From Calamus simplicifolius (Eukaryota > Streptophyta > Magnoliopsida > Arecales > Arecaceae), in assembly GCA_900491605.1 (NCBI GenBank), contig UESW01005046.1:387111-451110 (forward strand): a stretch of DNA of 64,000 bases. Direction: 5' to 3'. The translations under genes and the position numbers were made by a program. Position 1 is the stretch's first letter. Every line of letters starts with the position of its first letter. Shown here one piece after another: positions 10,601-20,112 of this stretch. A model generated the notes under the pieces. The model did no database searches, was not told the DNA's origin, and saw only the letters and a list, made by a program, of their open reading frames with translations.

Positions 10601-10761
10601 TTAGATATCATTTTATAAGAGAACATGTAGCTAATGATGAAATTTGTTTAGATTATGTAAACACTGAAGAACAATTAGCTGACATTTTTACAAAACCCCT
10701 AAGTGAAGAAAGGTTTGAATATCTAAGAGGAGAATTAGGAATTTGTAATCCTTTTGAGTAA
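7621..10761 (+). CDS. pol: Copia Pol polyprotein (PR-IN-RT-RNase H)
   Basis: The enzyme polyprotein is open from 7621, just after a TAA, to the stop at 10759; the first ATG is 7627, but translation probably depends on gag. Domains in order: retropepsin with WYLDSGCSRHM (about 7670); gag-pre-integrase HHCC finger ending CDACQFGK (about 8190); integrase core with Asp in LHMDLFGP, Asp in RSDHGTEFE and Glu in QNGVVERKNR (8260-8580); RVT_2 reverse transcriptase with KARLVAKGYSQ and YVDD at 9814-9825; and RNase H with YSDSDYAG and STTEAEYIA. All catalytic residues I look for are present, so the enzymes look functional. The domain order defines Ty1/copia. Confidence 0.96.
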   Translation, partial: SLMILQECLVAKRSNKKWYLDSGCSRHMMGDKEEFITLEENVGGVVTFGDNGKGQILGLGKVRITPSIVIDNVLYVNGLKHNLISISQLCDKNFNVSFKSSLCTVTNSIDDSIVFTGYRFGNIYLVDTNKTSKSSHCLITDNANINDISWLWHRRLGHASTHLISKLIKMDLVKGLPKLDFENNKICDACQFGKQTRSSFKSKNFVSTSRGLELLHMDLFGPTRTTSLGGKKYGLVIVDDYSRYTWVMFLAHKDETFSMFLKFFKKVTNEKNTTIVSLRSDHGTEFENHLFENFCTENEINHNFSAPRTPQQNGVVERKNRTLEDMARTMLCESNLPKYFWAEAINTACYILNRALIRPILKKTPYELWNERKPNIKYFHAFGCKCFIHNNGKNNLGKFDAKSDEGIFLGYSTTSKAYRIFNKKTLVVEESIHVVFDESLATGSEKINDEEDTNIIEKDLEKLNIEVSSDHEQQAKDNDSHKDDDVNNDHNDVDLPRDWRYAYSHPKELIIGDPSQGIRTRSYMRNISNHLAFVSQIEPKTIEEAEKDNNWMLAMQEELNQFTRNNVWTLVERPKNHSIIGTKWVFRNKLDENGIVIRNKARLVAKGYSQEEGIDFDETFAPVARLEAIRLLLAFACHMNINLFQMDVKSAFLNGLINEEVYVEQPPGFEDHEFSNHVFKLHKALYGLKQAPRAWYDRLSKFLIENDFTRGNVDKTLFLKRKSKDLLVVQIYVDDIIFGATNESLCQEFAKLMQGEFEMSMMGELNFFLGLQIKQCKEGIFINQTKYTRELLKKFGMETMKPLGTPMSPSCKLDKDEEGKKIDQKYYRGIIGSLLYLTASRPDIMFAVCLCARFQAEPKESHLIAVKRILRYLNGTKDVGLWYSRDSTLNLIAYSDSDYAGCKIDRKSTSGACHFLGSNLITWFSKKQNSVALSTTEAEYIAAGSCCAQILWIKRQLEDYGIKPNKTPIKCDNTSAINLTKNPIQHSRTKHIEIRYHFIREHVANDEICLDYVNTEEQLADIFTKPLSEERFEYLRGELGICNPFE

Positions 10762-10929
10762 ATTTTGAAATTTTAAGGAAATATATCTAGAATTCTTTAA
10801 ATCCTCAAATCTTAAGGACATCTCATCTAGAACTCTTATCTGATTGATTCACTCATATCCAATGATTATTTATCAAATTTTTATGATCATTTTCCGGACA
10901 TATTTCAGAAATTTCATGTTTTTTGTCTG

Positions 10930-11135
10930 AAATAGTCTCGGAGCCGACTCGACGCGTATCGGAGTCGACTCCCGGTTTCATTTGAAACTCTCGAGTCGAC
11001 CCCTCTCTGGCGCGAGTCGACTCCATGTCGGGACGGACTTTCTGTGTCTGTGCCGAGTCGACACTTGAGTTTGCGCGAGCCGACTCGAGGTGGTCCCAAA
11101 TTGATTTTTCTAGGGCAGAGTCGACTCGACGCTCA
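10930..11135 (+). promoter_or_regulatory. Second GAGYCGACYC palindrome cluster upstream of the extra ORF
   Basis: The spacer between pol and the extra ORF carries about seven copies of the palindrome seen in U3, including GAGTCGACTC and GAGCCGACTC, again about 20 bp apart. No clear TATA box follows before the ATG at 11230. A promoter or enhancer for the downstream ORF is an inference from resemblance to U3. Confidence 0.6.
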
Positions 11136-11229
11136 TTCTATTCATCCCCTAATCAAAAATACGCTCTCCACACTCTCTCCAAACCCTCCAAAACTCCTTG
11201 AATCCCTTTTTATCACCTCCAATCATCAA

Positions 11230-12629
11230 ATGGCTCCTAAAACTAGAGGATCTAGTGTTGTGGCGGGTGGCATCAAGAGGAAGCGCTCCGTGAAGCAAAC
11301 GGTCAAGCGTCCGGCGCGTGAACCTTCGCCAAGCTCGGACTCCACCGCATCTGCTTCTCCTCCAGCTGCTGCTCCTGCTGCCACGTCCTCCCAGGTAGAC
11401 CGACTAGCAGATAAAATCATCACCACTGGTAGGAAGATGGATTTTGAATTGTTTGAGAATGAGGGCTTTCTTTTTGGAAGACAGTTAATCGAGATGGGAT
11501 GGGAGAAAGTTTGCTCTCTTGAATGCCCGACTTATCCCTCATTAGTTAAAGAATTTTACAAAAATTTGTCTAGAGGAGACCATGGGCTTATTAGCAATGT
11601 GAGAGGAGTAAGAATTTCAGTGACTCCCGAGATCTTGGCTAGATTATTGCAATTACCCTTGTCTGGCACCTCAACCTTCTCTTCTGATGACCGCGCCCCA
11701 GCTTTATCCAGATTATTAAACAGGGATGTGGTTGGATTTGAAGAGATTCTTGCTAATCAGCTATCCTTAGAGTTGAGATTGCTTCACAATATATGCTGTA
11801 GGATTCTATTTCCTAAAACGGGTAGATTTGATTATGTTTCCGAAAGAGATGTTTTTGTAATGGACGCCATTGTGACTGGCAAGCCAATCAATCTTCCAAG
11901 CATGATTTTGTGGTATATAGCAGATTGTGCAGGGAAAAGGAAATCCAGTCTGCCATATGGGATGATTCTCACTTTGATTTTTCGAAGCCAGGGTGTGGTG
12001 ATCTTGATAATGAACCAATGAAAAACTTAAGACACACTGATTTCTATAGTCTGGCAACTATTCATAGGATGGGGTTTGTCAAAAAGGATGGGAAGTGGGA
12101 AAGGAAAGGAGTGACAGAGGAAAGAGCAATAGATACTGAGGCTGCAGGACCATCTGTTAGACATCCCTCGCCTGCACCTCCGAGCCCCTTGGTTTCTACC
12201 TCTGCTCCAGCCCCTGTTCCAACAATTGTTCAGACTTCATCTTCTGCTAGCTTCTCAGATCAACAAATCTTGCAACTCAAAGCCTTACTTGAAGATCAAT
12301 CTGACAAGCTTAAAACTGAATTTGAGAATAAGTTTATGCATCTGAGAGAGACACTTTATTCTCTTGATGATCGTATTTCAAAGATTGAATCCACTATCGG
12401 ATCTTCATCGGCATCCTTAAGTAGTGATCTCAAGAATATTTTTGAAGAACTTAAGGATATATGTGGAGATAGTGAGACTTATTCCAAGAGCAACGCAGTG
12501 CTTCAAGATAAAATCAAGAGTGCGTGCACATTTGTGGATGAAAAACTCAAGGACTATGTAAAAATTCAATCTGAAGGAATGAAAAACATTGTTGATCATC
12601 TAACTAGAATTGTAAGAACTCATTTTTGA
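11230..12629 (+). pseudogene. Sirevirus additional ORF, one frameshift
   Basis: The additional ORF behind pol, in the position called env-like in Sireviruses, starts at ATG 11230 (MAPKTRGSS). A basic, Ser/Pro/Ala-rich N-terminus with KRKR precedes a globular domain (about 11430-11960) with features of the 'putative plant transposon protein' family, including the SLPYGMILT signature. The frame shifts by one base near 11975-11995: the first frame stops at 12019, while the continuation (DLDNEPMK...) runs in another frame to 12629. The second half has a Pro/Ser linker and a coiled coil (about 12250-12600). No signal peptide or clear membrane segment is visible, so a viral envelope role is not supported. 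Function is unknown. Confidence 0.75.
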
Positions 12630-12786
12630 GTTACTAGAGCTGTCTTGTACTGAAGTTTTTATGCTTTCTTTATGAAATCAATGTATCGAACATTTTGATG
12701 TACTAGACTTTTTGAATGAAATGAATTCTCTATTTCCTTATGTCAATGAAATTTGAATGAATGTTTATCAATCTTTTTGTTGATAA

Positions 12787-12976
12787 CAAAAAAGGGGGAG
12801 AATTTTATAGTTTTATGATTGTCTATGATTGTGATAAACAATGGGTTAATTAATTAAGTTTCATAGGGGGAGCTACCTCATTGAGGGGGAGCCTAAACTT
12901 AACTATGAAAACAAAGTTAATTCACTAATCAATCATGAACAAACTCAATATTTTTGTCATCATCAAAAAGGGGGAG
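12787..12976 (+). other. Multiple polypurine tracts before the 3' LTR
   Basis: AAAAAAGGGGGAG (about 12788-12800), AGGGGGAG (about 12866), GAGGGGGAG (about 12882) and AAAAAGGGGGAG (12965-12976) precede the LTR. The last lies 2 bp before it and is the plus-strand primer. Repeated tracts of this form are a Sirevirus hallmark. Confidence 0.9.
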
Positions 12977-12978
12977 AT

Positions 12979-14621
12979 TGTTGAGAAATTATTGTGACAT
13001 AATTACTCCAACTTATTGATTTTGATGATTTCCAAAAGACATTGCTTTACTTTCTAAAAGGCTATGAAAATGTTAAGTTAACCAATGAAATATTCAATTT
13101 CAAATTGGAAACTATGAACTATTAAAAATATAATGAGTTTCTTGAATCAATTGAATATATGTTTCAGTGAGCTATACTTATGAATTCAAAAATGATTTTA
13201 TATATCAATCTTTTAAAGATCAATGACTTAATAATGCATTGAAATTGAGCATTACTGTTAAATCAACATTATCTAAAGTCATATTTATATTTCAAAGTTG
13301 GTTGGGATGATTTTCAAAGCAAATCAGAGTGTTTTCTGATTTTTGTATCAGTCCCGAGCCGACTCGAGAGTTTCCGAGTCGACCCCTGAACTTTCTCGAG
13401 CCGACTCATGACTGTGCGAGCCGACTCGACTCAGACGGCAGAAAGACTCATTTTTGAGTGCCTCACGAGTCGACTCCCAGCTTTTCGCGAGTCGACCCCT
13501 GAAAGTCACGAGTCGACTCCCAGACTTTCGCGAGTCGACTCCTGGAGACCCACTTTTTGGTATGTTCTGGATTCGATTGCTCGAGCCGACTCGCACAGTA
13601 CCCGAGCCGACTCCCCGAAATCTGGGCGGAAATTTTTTTTATGACACATCACCGCTAACGGATATATTTTTGAATAACGGCTATTTTTCTTTGTTTCTAA
13701 CGGCTATATTGTTTCAGAATCTATAAATAGAGGAGCCATTCAACAAAGAAAGAAGAGAGAAGATATATATTGAGAATCATTCAGTAAGAAATTCAAAAGA
13801 GGGAAAAACAGAGTGTTATTAGAAAAATCGTTTGATTTAAGAAGAAAGATTCAAAAGGAGTGAAATCCAAGAGTGAGATTCGTGCACTCCAAAGCTACAT
13901 TCTACAAAAGATTCAAGAGGAGATCCCAAAGCCTTTAAGAGAAAATCAAAGATCTTCCACATTCAAAGAAAAGGGAGAAAAAGCTTCAACCCAACTCCAA
14001 AGCTCAAATCTGTGGAGAATCGGTGCTGAGGCCTGATTCAACATCAAGAGGAGTTGAAGGAAGGAATCCAAAGAAGCCAAGCCAGCTCTCAAGCTCTAAA
14101 TATTCAGGCTTTTCTAAACTCAATTTTTATTTTGAAATATCTGCTCAAAAAGGAGCTGCTTGTAATTAAACTCATTTTATTTGTTTGTATCTAGTTTAAT
14201 CTGAGGGATTAAACTAGAGGAGGTTGTTAAACCTCGGTACAAGCTAGGTATAGCTTGTGTTTGGGTTTGGTGCCGGTGAGCCCGTGTAAAATCGGCTGGG
14301 TTCGTTGTGATCCCGGGAAAAACAACAAGTTTGAGTTGTGAACTTGGAAAACAACTCGGCTGTAATCTAGAGAGATTATAGTGTGGACCCAAGTGAGTCT
14401 TGGGAGTGGACGTAGGTGTTGGTTGCACCGAACCACTATAAAAATATCTTGTGTTTGCCGTGCCTAATTGTCTCTTCTCTATCTCTCATATACTTGTGTT
14501 TGTGCTTTGCTTATTAGTTAATCCTTTCACTTGCACATCTCATTTTAAATTGCTTAAAAGTCTTAAATTTTTTAAGAACCCAATTCACCCCCCCCCTCTT
14601 GGGTTGCCATCTGGGCCATCA
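12979..14621 (+). repeat. Copia 3' LTR
   Basis: The LTR is 1643 bp, TG to CA, and matches the 5' LTR apart from two single-base homopolymer insertions (near 13825 and 14596). Its TATA box is at 13722-13729. Confidence 0.97.
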
Positions 14622-14912
14622 GTTGCCCCCAGAAGCTAGCAACCCCTCCAGGCGTGCCGCCAGGTCAGCCACCTGCTGACGGAGAGACACGATCTCCTCC
14701 TCCTGCCGGCCCATTATCTGGCGTAAGGTTTCTGCCTCTCTGACCGAGACGTCCAAGAGTTCTTCAGCGGTCCTTGCAAGACGCTCATTGATCGCCAGAC
14801 CCGATGCAAGGGTCAGCCCATCGACGATCACGGAGGTACTCCTCCCCTCCGAGTACGGCGGACCGCTGACAGAGGAACGCGAGTCAGTTGACGACCGCGC
14901 TGGAGAGTCCAT
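14619..14912 (-). CDS. Antisense coiled-coil ORF inside the gypsy element
   Basis: A minus-strand ORF of about 97 aa starts at ATG 14912 (MDSPARSST). It has a Ser-rich start and a heptad-patterned Glu/Arg/Leu coiled coil covering the second half. TATTTATA at 14960-14967 (TATAAATA on the minus strand) lies about 50 bp upstream of the ATG, as in a real plant promoter. The C-terminus is cut by the copia insertion at 14626, so the original ORF continued towards 4203. It is probably a second antisense gene of the Tat-type element. No named family was recognised. Confidence 0.5.
   Translation of the reverse strand: MDSPARSSTDSRSSVSGPPYSEGRSTSVIVDGLTLASGLAINERLARTAEELLDVSVREAETLRQIMGRQEEEIVSLRQQVADLAARLEGLLASGGN
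14622..14626 (+). repeat. Target site duplication of the copia element, right (GTTGC)
   Basis: GTTGC directly follows the 3' LTR and matches 4204-4208. Confidence 0.95.
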
Positions 14913-15354
14913 TTTTTAGCTCAGACCGAAAGATGGCCAAAACCAATCTCCCTCAGTCATATTTATACCCGCCAGGCAGGTATCTCGATCGGTCGCGCCG
15001 CGAGCACCGACCCACGAGAATTTGCCACGTGTCGACATTCTAATGCGTGAAGAATCCAAAGAGTCGCGCCCTAATCCCGAGTAAGATCAATAAGCGCGGA
15101 GGTTCCCCAGGCGAAGCACTTTCCGATCTGTCGCCCCCTGCATTTAATGCATTTGGCGCTTCCCCGGGCTGCTTAATACGCCCCTCTTCCTCGGAAAGCG
15201 TGGAAGTCCATCGTTCGGGCGATAAATTACCCCCTCGGAAAGAGCAGCATCGCCAGTGAAGGCATAACAACACGCCGCCCGTTCCGCTCGAGCGCCCCCT
15301 CCATTGGGTGCCGCGCAGACCTGACGCCGTAGCCTGCGGCGGTGACTGATTCGC

Positions 15355-15820
15355 TCCCGCCGAGCTACCAATTCTCCGAACCTCGGCAGGGCCGAGCTAT
15401 CAGTTCTTCGAACCTCGGCAGGACCGAGCTATCAGTTCTCCGAACCTCGGCAGGGCCGAGCTATCAGTTCTCCGAACCTCGGCAGGGCCGAGCTACCAGT
15501 TCTCCGAACCTCGGCAGGGCCGAGCTACCAGTTCTCCGAACCTCGGCAGGGCCGAGCTATCAGTCCTCCGAACCTCGGCAGGGCCGAGCTATCAATTCTC
15601 CGAACCTCGGTAGGGCCGAGCTATCAGTTCTCCGAACCTCGGCAGGGCCGAGCTACCAGTTCTCCGAACCTCGGCAGGGCCGAGCTATCAGTTCTCCAAA
15701 CCTCGGCAGGGTCGAGCTATAAAGTTCTCCGAACCTTGGCGGGGCCAAGTGAGATTTCCTCCAAACCTCGGCAGGGCCGAGTTACAAAATCCTTCGAACC
15801 TTGGCAGAGCCAAGTAAGAC
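15355..15820 (+). repeat. Hairpin minisatellite array 2 (about 32-bp units)
   Basis: About 14 units repeat CTCCGAAC plus the CTCGGC-AGG-GCCGAG hairpin and a short linker. The last units change to CTTGGC-GGG-GCCAAG and CTTGGC-AGA-GCCAAG, so both stem sides change together. This is the same hairpin family as array 1, on the other side of the copia insertion. Confidence 0.92.
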
Positions 15821-17316
15821 GCTCCCCGAAACTCGAGTAACTAAATCCTTAAACCATGATAAGAAGGGGTGCAGACTCCCCGAACTTCGGCCAGAGCCGA
15901 CTCACGATACTCCGAGCTCCGATAAAAGCGGAGCACAAAATACAAGACTCCTGACCTGAGCAAGGAGCGTACTTCGCCGAACGATCTCTGCGCCGCCGCA
16001 TACGAACCTCAATTAGTTCGGGCGTCATGAGATCCTCGTCTAAGGGCGAGCGGGACACTTTTATGCCCCACAAACGACAAATAGCAATGAGTTCGGCACA
16101 AGAAAAGACAGATTGAGAAACAGGGTATAACTCTCTTTATTGCCCATCATGATCAATTACAAATGCCTCATAGGCGTTACAAAAACATTGAAATGCCTAA
16201 AATAAAGGCAAAATACAAGACCCGAGTAACTGCTCCAGAGCAGGCCTAGACAACTACGATGTTCCAACATCCGGATCGAGAAATCATGCAAACCAAGAAA
16301 CAGCCAAATCCGCCTAGGCAGGATGAATTAAAAGATCCAAAAGGAGGCATGGCCCGCGGATGCTGATTCTGAGGATCCGGACGATCCAGCCCGCTCCCCT
16401 AGGAGGGGGCACTGGATCATATGCCGCCGCCCAGCCAAGAGAAACCGGGGACCATCCAACCCCGGTTGCTCCCATATTGTCCCTCCCGTGGCAAGGATTC
16501 CCCTCAGAGAAAATGCAGGAACCTAAGCCAGCGAAAGAGGGAGAGCCTGCGCGTGCTACGGAGGTGTCCATACACCTCCTGACCTGCATCCCCCGCAGCA
16601 GGAGCCGCAGATCACAACGGAAGCGCATATGTGCGCTCTCCGTATGATCTCTGCCCCCTCCATGTGCGCTCTCCATATGATCTTCGAGACTCGTCCCCTA
16701 AGGATGAACCATTCTTCAGCCGCTCCCCGATCGCCCCAGATATCCGGCGGCAAGGAGCCCATGAAAGGAAAAATCGATCCTCCCACTCGAAGCAACGGAG
16801 GAACGGGTGTGGTAAAAATTCCAAGGAGAAAGAAACTTTGGGGATAACCAGATGAAACCCCTCCTTTCCCTTTATATAGGCAGAAGAGACTCGGGACGAG
16901 CCATCAGAGCTGAGAGTCCCGAGATTCAAACACCTGTCCCACACCTCCACGTGGTCCCCCGAAATTGGCGTAGCGCCCCACTGCGCGCCGAACTTACCGC
17001 CTGAACCAGGACGTGTACAAAGATCCCTTCCTGATCCCGGATCGCAGTCATTAAATGCAGGAAATCGTCCGCTGACGGTTCGAAAATCGGCGGGCTCAGA
17101 AAATCGTCCTTTAAAAAGTACTGTCCAATAGTGGACGGTTGTGTGCGTATCGCAACGAGGTAACCTGCATGGGAAAGGAGCACCTTCCGGAAAGCTCTGA
17201 TGCAGCTTTACACCCCCACTCTGCCATATCACCACTTATAGTAAAGAAAAAACTGAATTGCCTGCGGGACGGCAGAACGCTGGCAGGGTGGCAGGAAGCA
17301 CGAAAACCTATTCTAT
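15821..17316. other. Gypsy internal spacer with a possible antisense promoter
   Basis: No domain was recognised. On the minus strand, TATATAAA (16871-16878) precedes a short ORF starting at ATG 16762 (MGSLPPD) and ending at 16556. That ORF contains a tandem duplication of AGATCATAYGGAGAGCGCAC. This could be a remnant first exon of an antisense gene or chance. Confidence 0.35.
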
Positions 17317-17612
17317 CCGTCGGCCCACGCCGACCTATTTTCGTCCGTCGGCCCCAGCCGACCCATTTTACCCGTCGGCCCCAGCCGACCTATCTTTGCC
17401 CGTCGGCCCACGCCGACCTATTTTTGCCCGTCGGCCCCAGCCGACCTATTTTTGCCCATCGGCCCACGCCGACCTATTTTTGCCCGTCGGCCATAGCCGA
17501 CCCATTTTATCTGTCGGCCCTAGCCGACCCATCTTCGCCTGTCGGCCCCAGCCGACCTATCTTTATCCGTCGGCCCCTAACCGACCTATTTCGTCTATCG
17601 GTCCGAGCCAAT
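17317..17612 (+). repeat. Hairpin minisatellite array 3 (about 28-bp units)
   Basis: Eleven units carry GTCGGC-NNNN-GCCGAC. The 6-bp stem is nearly constant while the loop varies (CCCA, CCAC, CATA, CCTA). Spacers are CTATTTTTGCC-like. Confidence 0.9.
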
Positions 17613-18317
17613 ACACTTTCTCGGTCTCGAATCAAGGATGGCCCAAGGATATCGGCGAGCCATGGGCCACTCATCATCGAGGCAAGGCTAAACGACAGCG
17701 GAGTCACGCAGAAAAAACACTCAGATAAAAACAAGAGGTCCCTTGGATACGAAGTGTCAAACAAATGTCTAAAAGGGCAGGATACAAGAGCGGCTCCTAA
17801 GAGCCAGGAGCCCCACCAGCTTTGGGAATACCCTCAACCACATCTGCAGACGTGCGGCTAGATTCGCCCCTCTCTAATGCTTTCGCCCCCTCTGTAACGG
17901 TTTGCGACTATCCCTCGGAGGCTACGGCTTCGCTGGGACCAGGGGCACCGCCAAGCTCGGCGTCAGAAACATCAACACATTCATCTTCATCTTCTTCTTC
18001 TTCGGACTCGCCGTCTTCGGAGTCTTCGACGCTCAAAAAGAAAGGTCCCACTCCGGGTGCCCGCTAAGTATCCTCTGCTTACACTCTTCCATCCCGTGAC
18101 GGAATGCGGCTACGCTCATAGCGTCTTGCCTCCCCTGAAGAATGGCGAACTGCGTGTTGGCCTCGGCGGCCCGTTTCTCGGCCTCAGCCGCCTGGGCCTT
18201 CAGGATGGCGTTCTGCCCCTCGAGCTCGCTAGACCGTATCTCGAGCTCCGAGCTCCTGCTGCGAGCAGACGCGAACGCACTTTGGAGAGCCTGAATCTCC
18301 GACCCCATCCTCGCCAT

Positions 18318-18389
18318 CTGGAAAATTCAAGGACAATCGGCATCGCAGGGAACCAATAGAAAAATAAGGAGGGTGAAATAAGAGCATAC
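18318..18389 (-). other. Intron 3 of the antisense gene
   Basis: Donor GGAG/GTATGC and acceptor ATTTTCCAG/AT. It is 72 bp, phase 0, and contains the stop codon that ends the unspliced frame. Confidence 0.7.
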
Positions 18390-19022
18390 CTCCCCCTCTC
18401 GCCTGGCCAACCTTCCGGCCAGCTCCTCAGCCTCACTCCGGGCCCTCGTCCTGTCAGCGCCGACCAACTCCACCCTCTCTTGTAGGGTACTGATCTTCGA
18501 TCGTCCGGCTTCAATCTCCCCGCGAGCTTGCGATAACTCGCCATTCACTCGAGTCATTATTCCTAGTTGCCACCTCGCGTTCTCTTTCAATTCGGCGATT
18601 TCGTCATCACGCCTTTTCAGTTTCTCCTCCACCTCGCCCAACATTCTCGCCAGGCGTTTTCTTTCGTCGTCGGCCTCTCTCCTCAACCGGCTCAAACTCT
18701 CGCCGTGTTCCCGCCGCATCGCCACCACCTCCGCGGAGTGTTTCGATTTGATCTTAGCCAACTCCAAACATGCGTCATCGTTCTTCGCTAGGAGTCCCTC
18801 TAACTCCCCCACCCTGCACTTCTGCTTGAACACCTCGTCCACGGCAGCCTGGTGTGCCACCCTGGCCGCCTTTGAGCTCCTATCCATCGTGTCCATGAGC
18901 TCTGCGAACTGCTCAGACGTTTTCAGCCGCGACTGGAGCTCGACATTCTCCCTCCGAGCCTGGACGCTGGCCCCTGTCGCCAGACTTAAGCGCCAGCAAA
19001 TCGCCCGGGAAAGTAGAACGCC

Positions 19023-19100
19023 CTGCAAAGGCAAAAACTGAGTAAGCGCCCACAACGAAGTCCATCGGGTAACATCTGACACGCTGGAAAAATGACTCAC
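19023..19100 (-). other. Intron 2 of the antisense gene
   Basis: Donor GAAG/GTGAGT and acceptor CCTTTGCAG/GG. It is 78 bp and phase 0. The intron is itself open in frame, so an ORF caller reads through it. Confidence 0.65.
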
Positions 19101-20036
19101 CTTCGAAGCATAGTCCCGGGTCATCTTCATCAAAGTCGTATTATCTATGGCGGGGAGGAGATGAATACCCTCAGCTACACCTTGATGCCCGAACGCAGCA
19201 TCTATCAGCTCCCGGTCAGCAAACTCGTCCGTCGACGGACCCGCGCCCGGATGCAGGACCGACCTTATCATGGCGGAAAACGCCTCGTCAATGCTAGCCT
19301 CCGAGCTGCTGGGTTGACCGACCCCACCTGAGGGACCAGCCTGGACGACCCCCAGCTGAGTAGCCTGCAGCCTCCCAGCCTCCTCCGTCAGGGCCCTGGC
19401 TTGAGCCTCTTCGGATAGCTCGGCCAGCCCAAGCGCCAGCCTCCCCAAAATCTTCCTCAAGGGGGCCCCGATCGTGGGACCCCCACTTTTTGTGCTCCCT
19501 CCACCGGTGCGTCCTCTCCAGTAGCCACCACCTGCGCCCCCTCCGTGGGCTTCCCCGAGGTCTCGGTCTGAACCGCCTCTTGACCCATCGAAGACGGCCC
19601 AACCTCGCTGCTGCCGGACTCCCCAGCGGATAGGCCAAGCAGGGGCTCCTCCCGAACTTCCTCCGCTGTGGCTGTCTCCTCTCCCTCTCCCGCTGGAGCC
19701 GGTGGCAACCCCACGGGGGCAATGGACCCCTCTGCTACGGCTGCCTCCACTGGACCTGTCGCGGGTTCCTCCTTCAAGGGAGGCGCGGTCGGACGGGCAG
19801 CGGAGCTTCATCCGAACTGTATGAAATCTCCAGCACGAGAGGTTCGGGCGCTGCGGCCGCCCTCCCCGCATCCTCCTTCGCCCCAGGCGCCCCTGTAGCG
19901 GCTGCTCCAGCGCCCGGCGGGCTCTTCGCGGATGTATGGCCCCTCTTTTTGGGTCGGCCGCTGTCCGCTCCACTACCTTCCCCGGGACGCTTCCCTCTCT
20001 TTCTCTTGGAGAGGCTCGACAACGCCAACCTCGTGG

Positions 20037-20112
20037 CTGTCAAACCGGAGTTCACATATTCAGACCCAAGCGCGGTAATCGGGAAAAATACGCAACGCAA
20101 AAAGGAACTCAC
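20037..20112 (-). other. Intron 1 of the antisense gene
   Basis: Donor CAAG/GTGAGT and acceptor TTTGACAG/CC on the minus strand. It is 76 bp, phase 1, and the exon frames agree on both sides. Confidence 0.7.

Larger units (their letters stand above)
4209..14621 (+). mobile_element. Complete Ty1/copia retrotransposon, Sirevirus type
   Basis: A 10.4-kb element with LTRs beginning TG and ending CA, flanked by the 5-bp duplication GTTGC at 4204-4208 and 14622-14626. Order: 5' LTR, initiator-Met tRNA primer site, gag, pol (protease-integrase-RT-RNase H, the copia order), an additional ORF, G-rich polypurine tracts, and 3' LTR. An extra ORF behind pol, several AAGGGGGAG-type polypurine tracts and palindromic LTR motifs are known marks of the Sirevirus lineage. 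The LTRs differ only in two homopolymer lengths, so insertion is very recent. Gag and pol are long and open but lie in different frames, and the extra ORF has one frameshift. Confidence 0.96.

Noticed and set aside
11230..12629. Viral envelope gene
   Set aside because: No signal peptide, transmembrane segment or cleavage site; the domain resembles a plant transposon protein instead.
15355..17612. CRISPR-like look of regularly spaced short repeats
   Set aside because: Spacers are near-identical, the genome is a plant and no cas genes occur; these are minisatellites.
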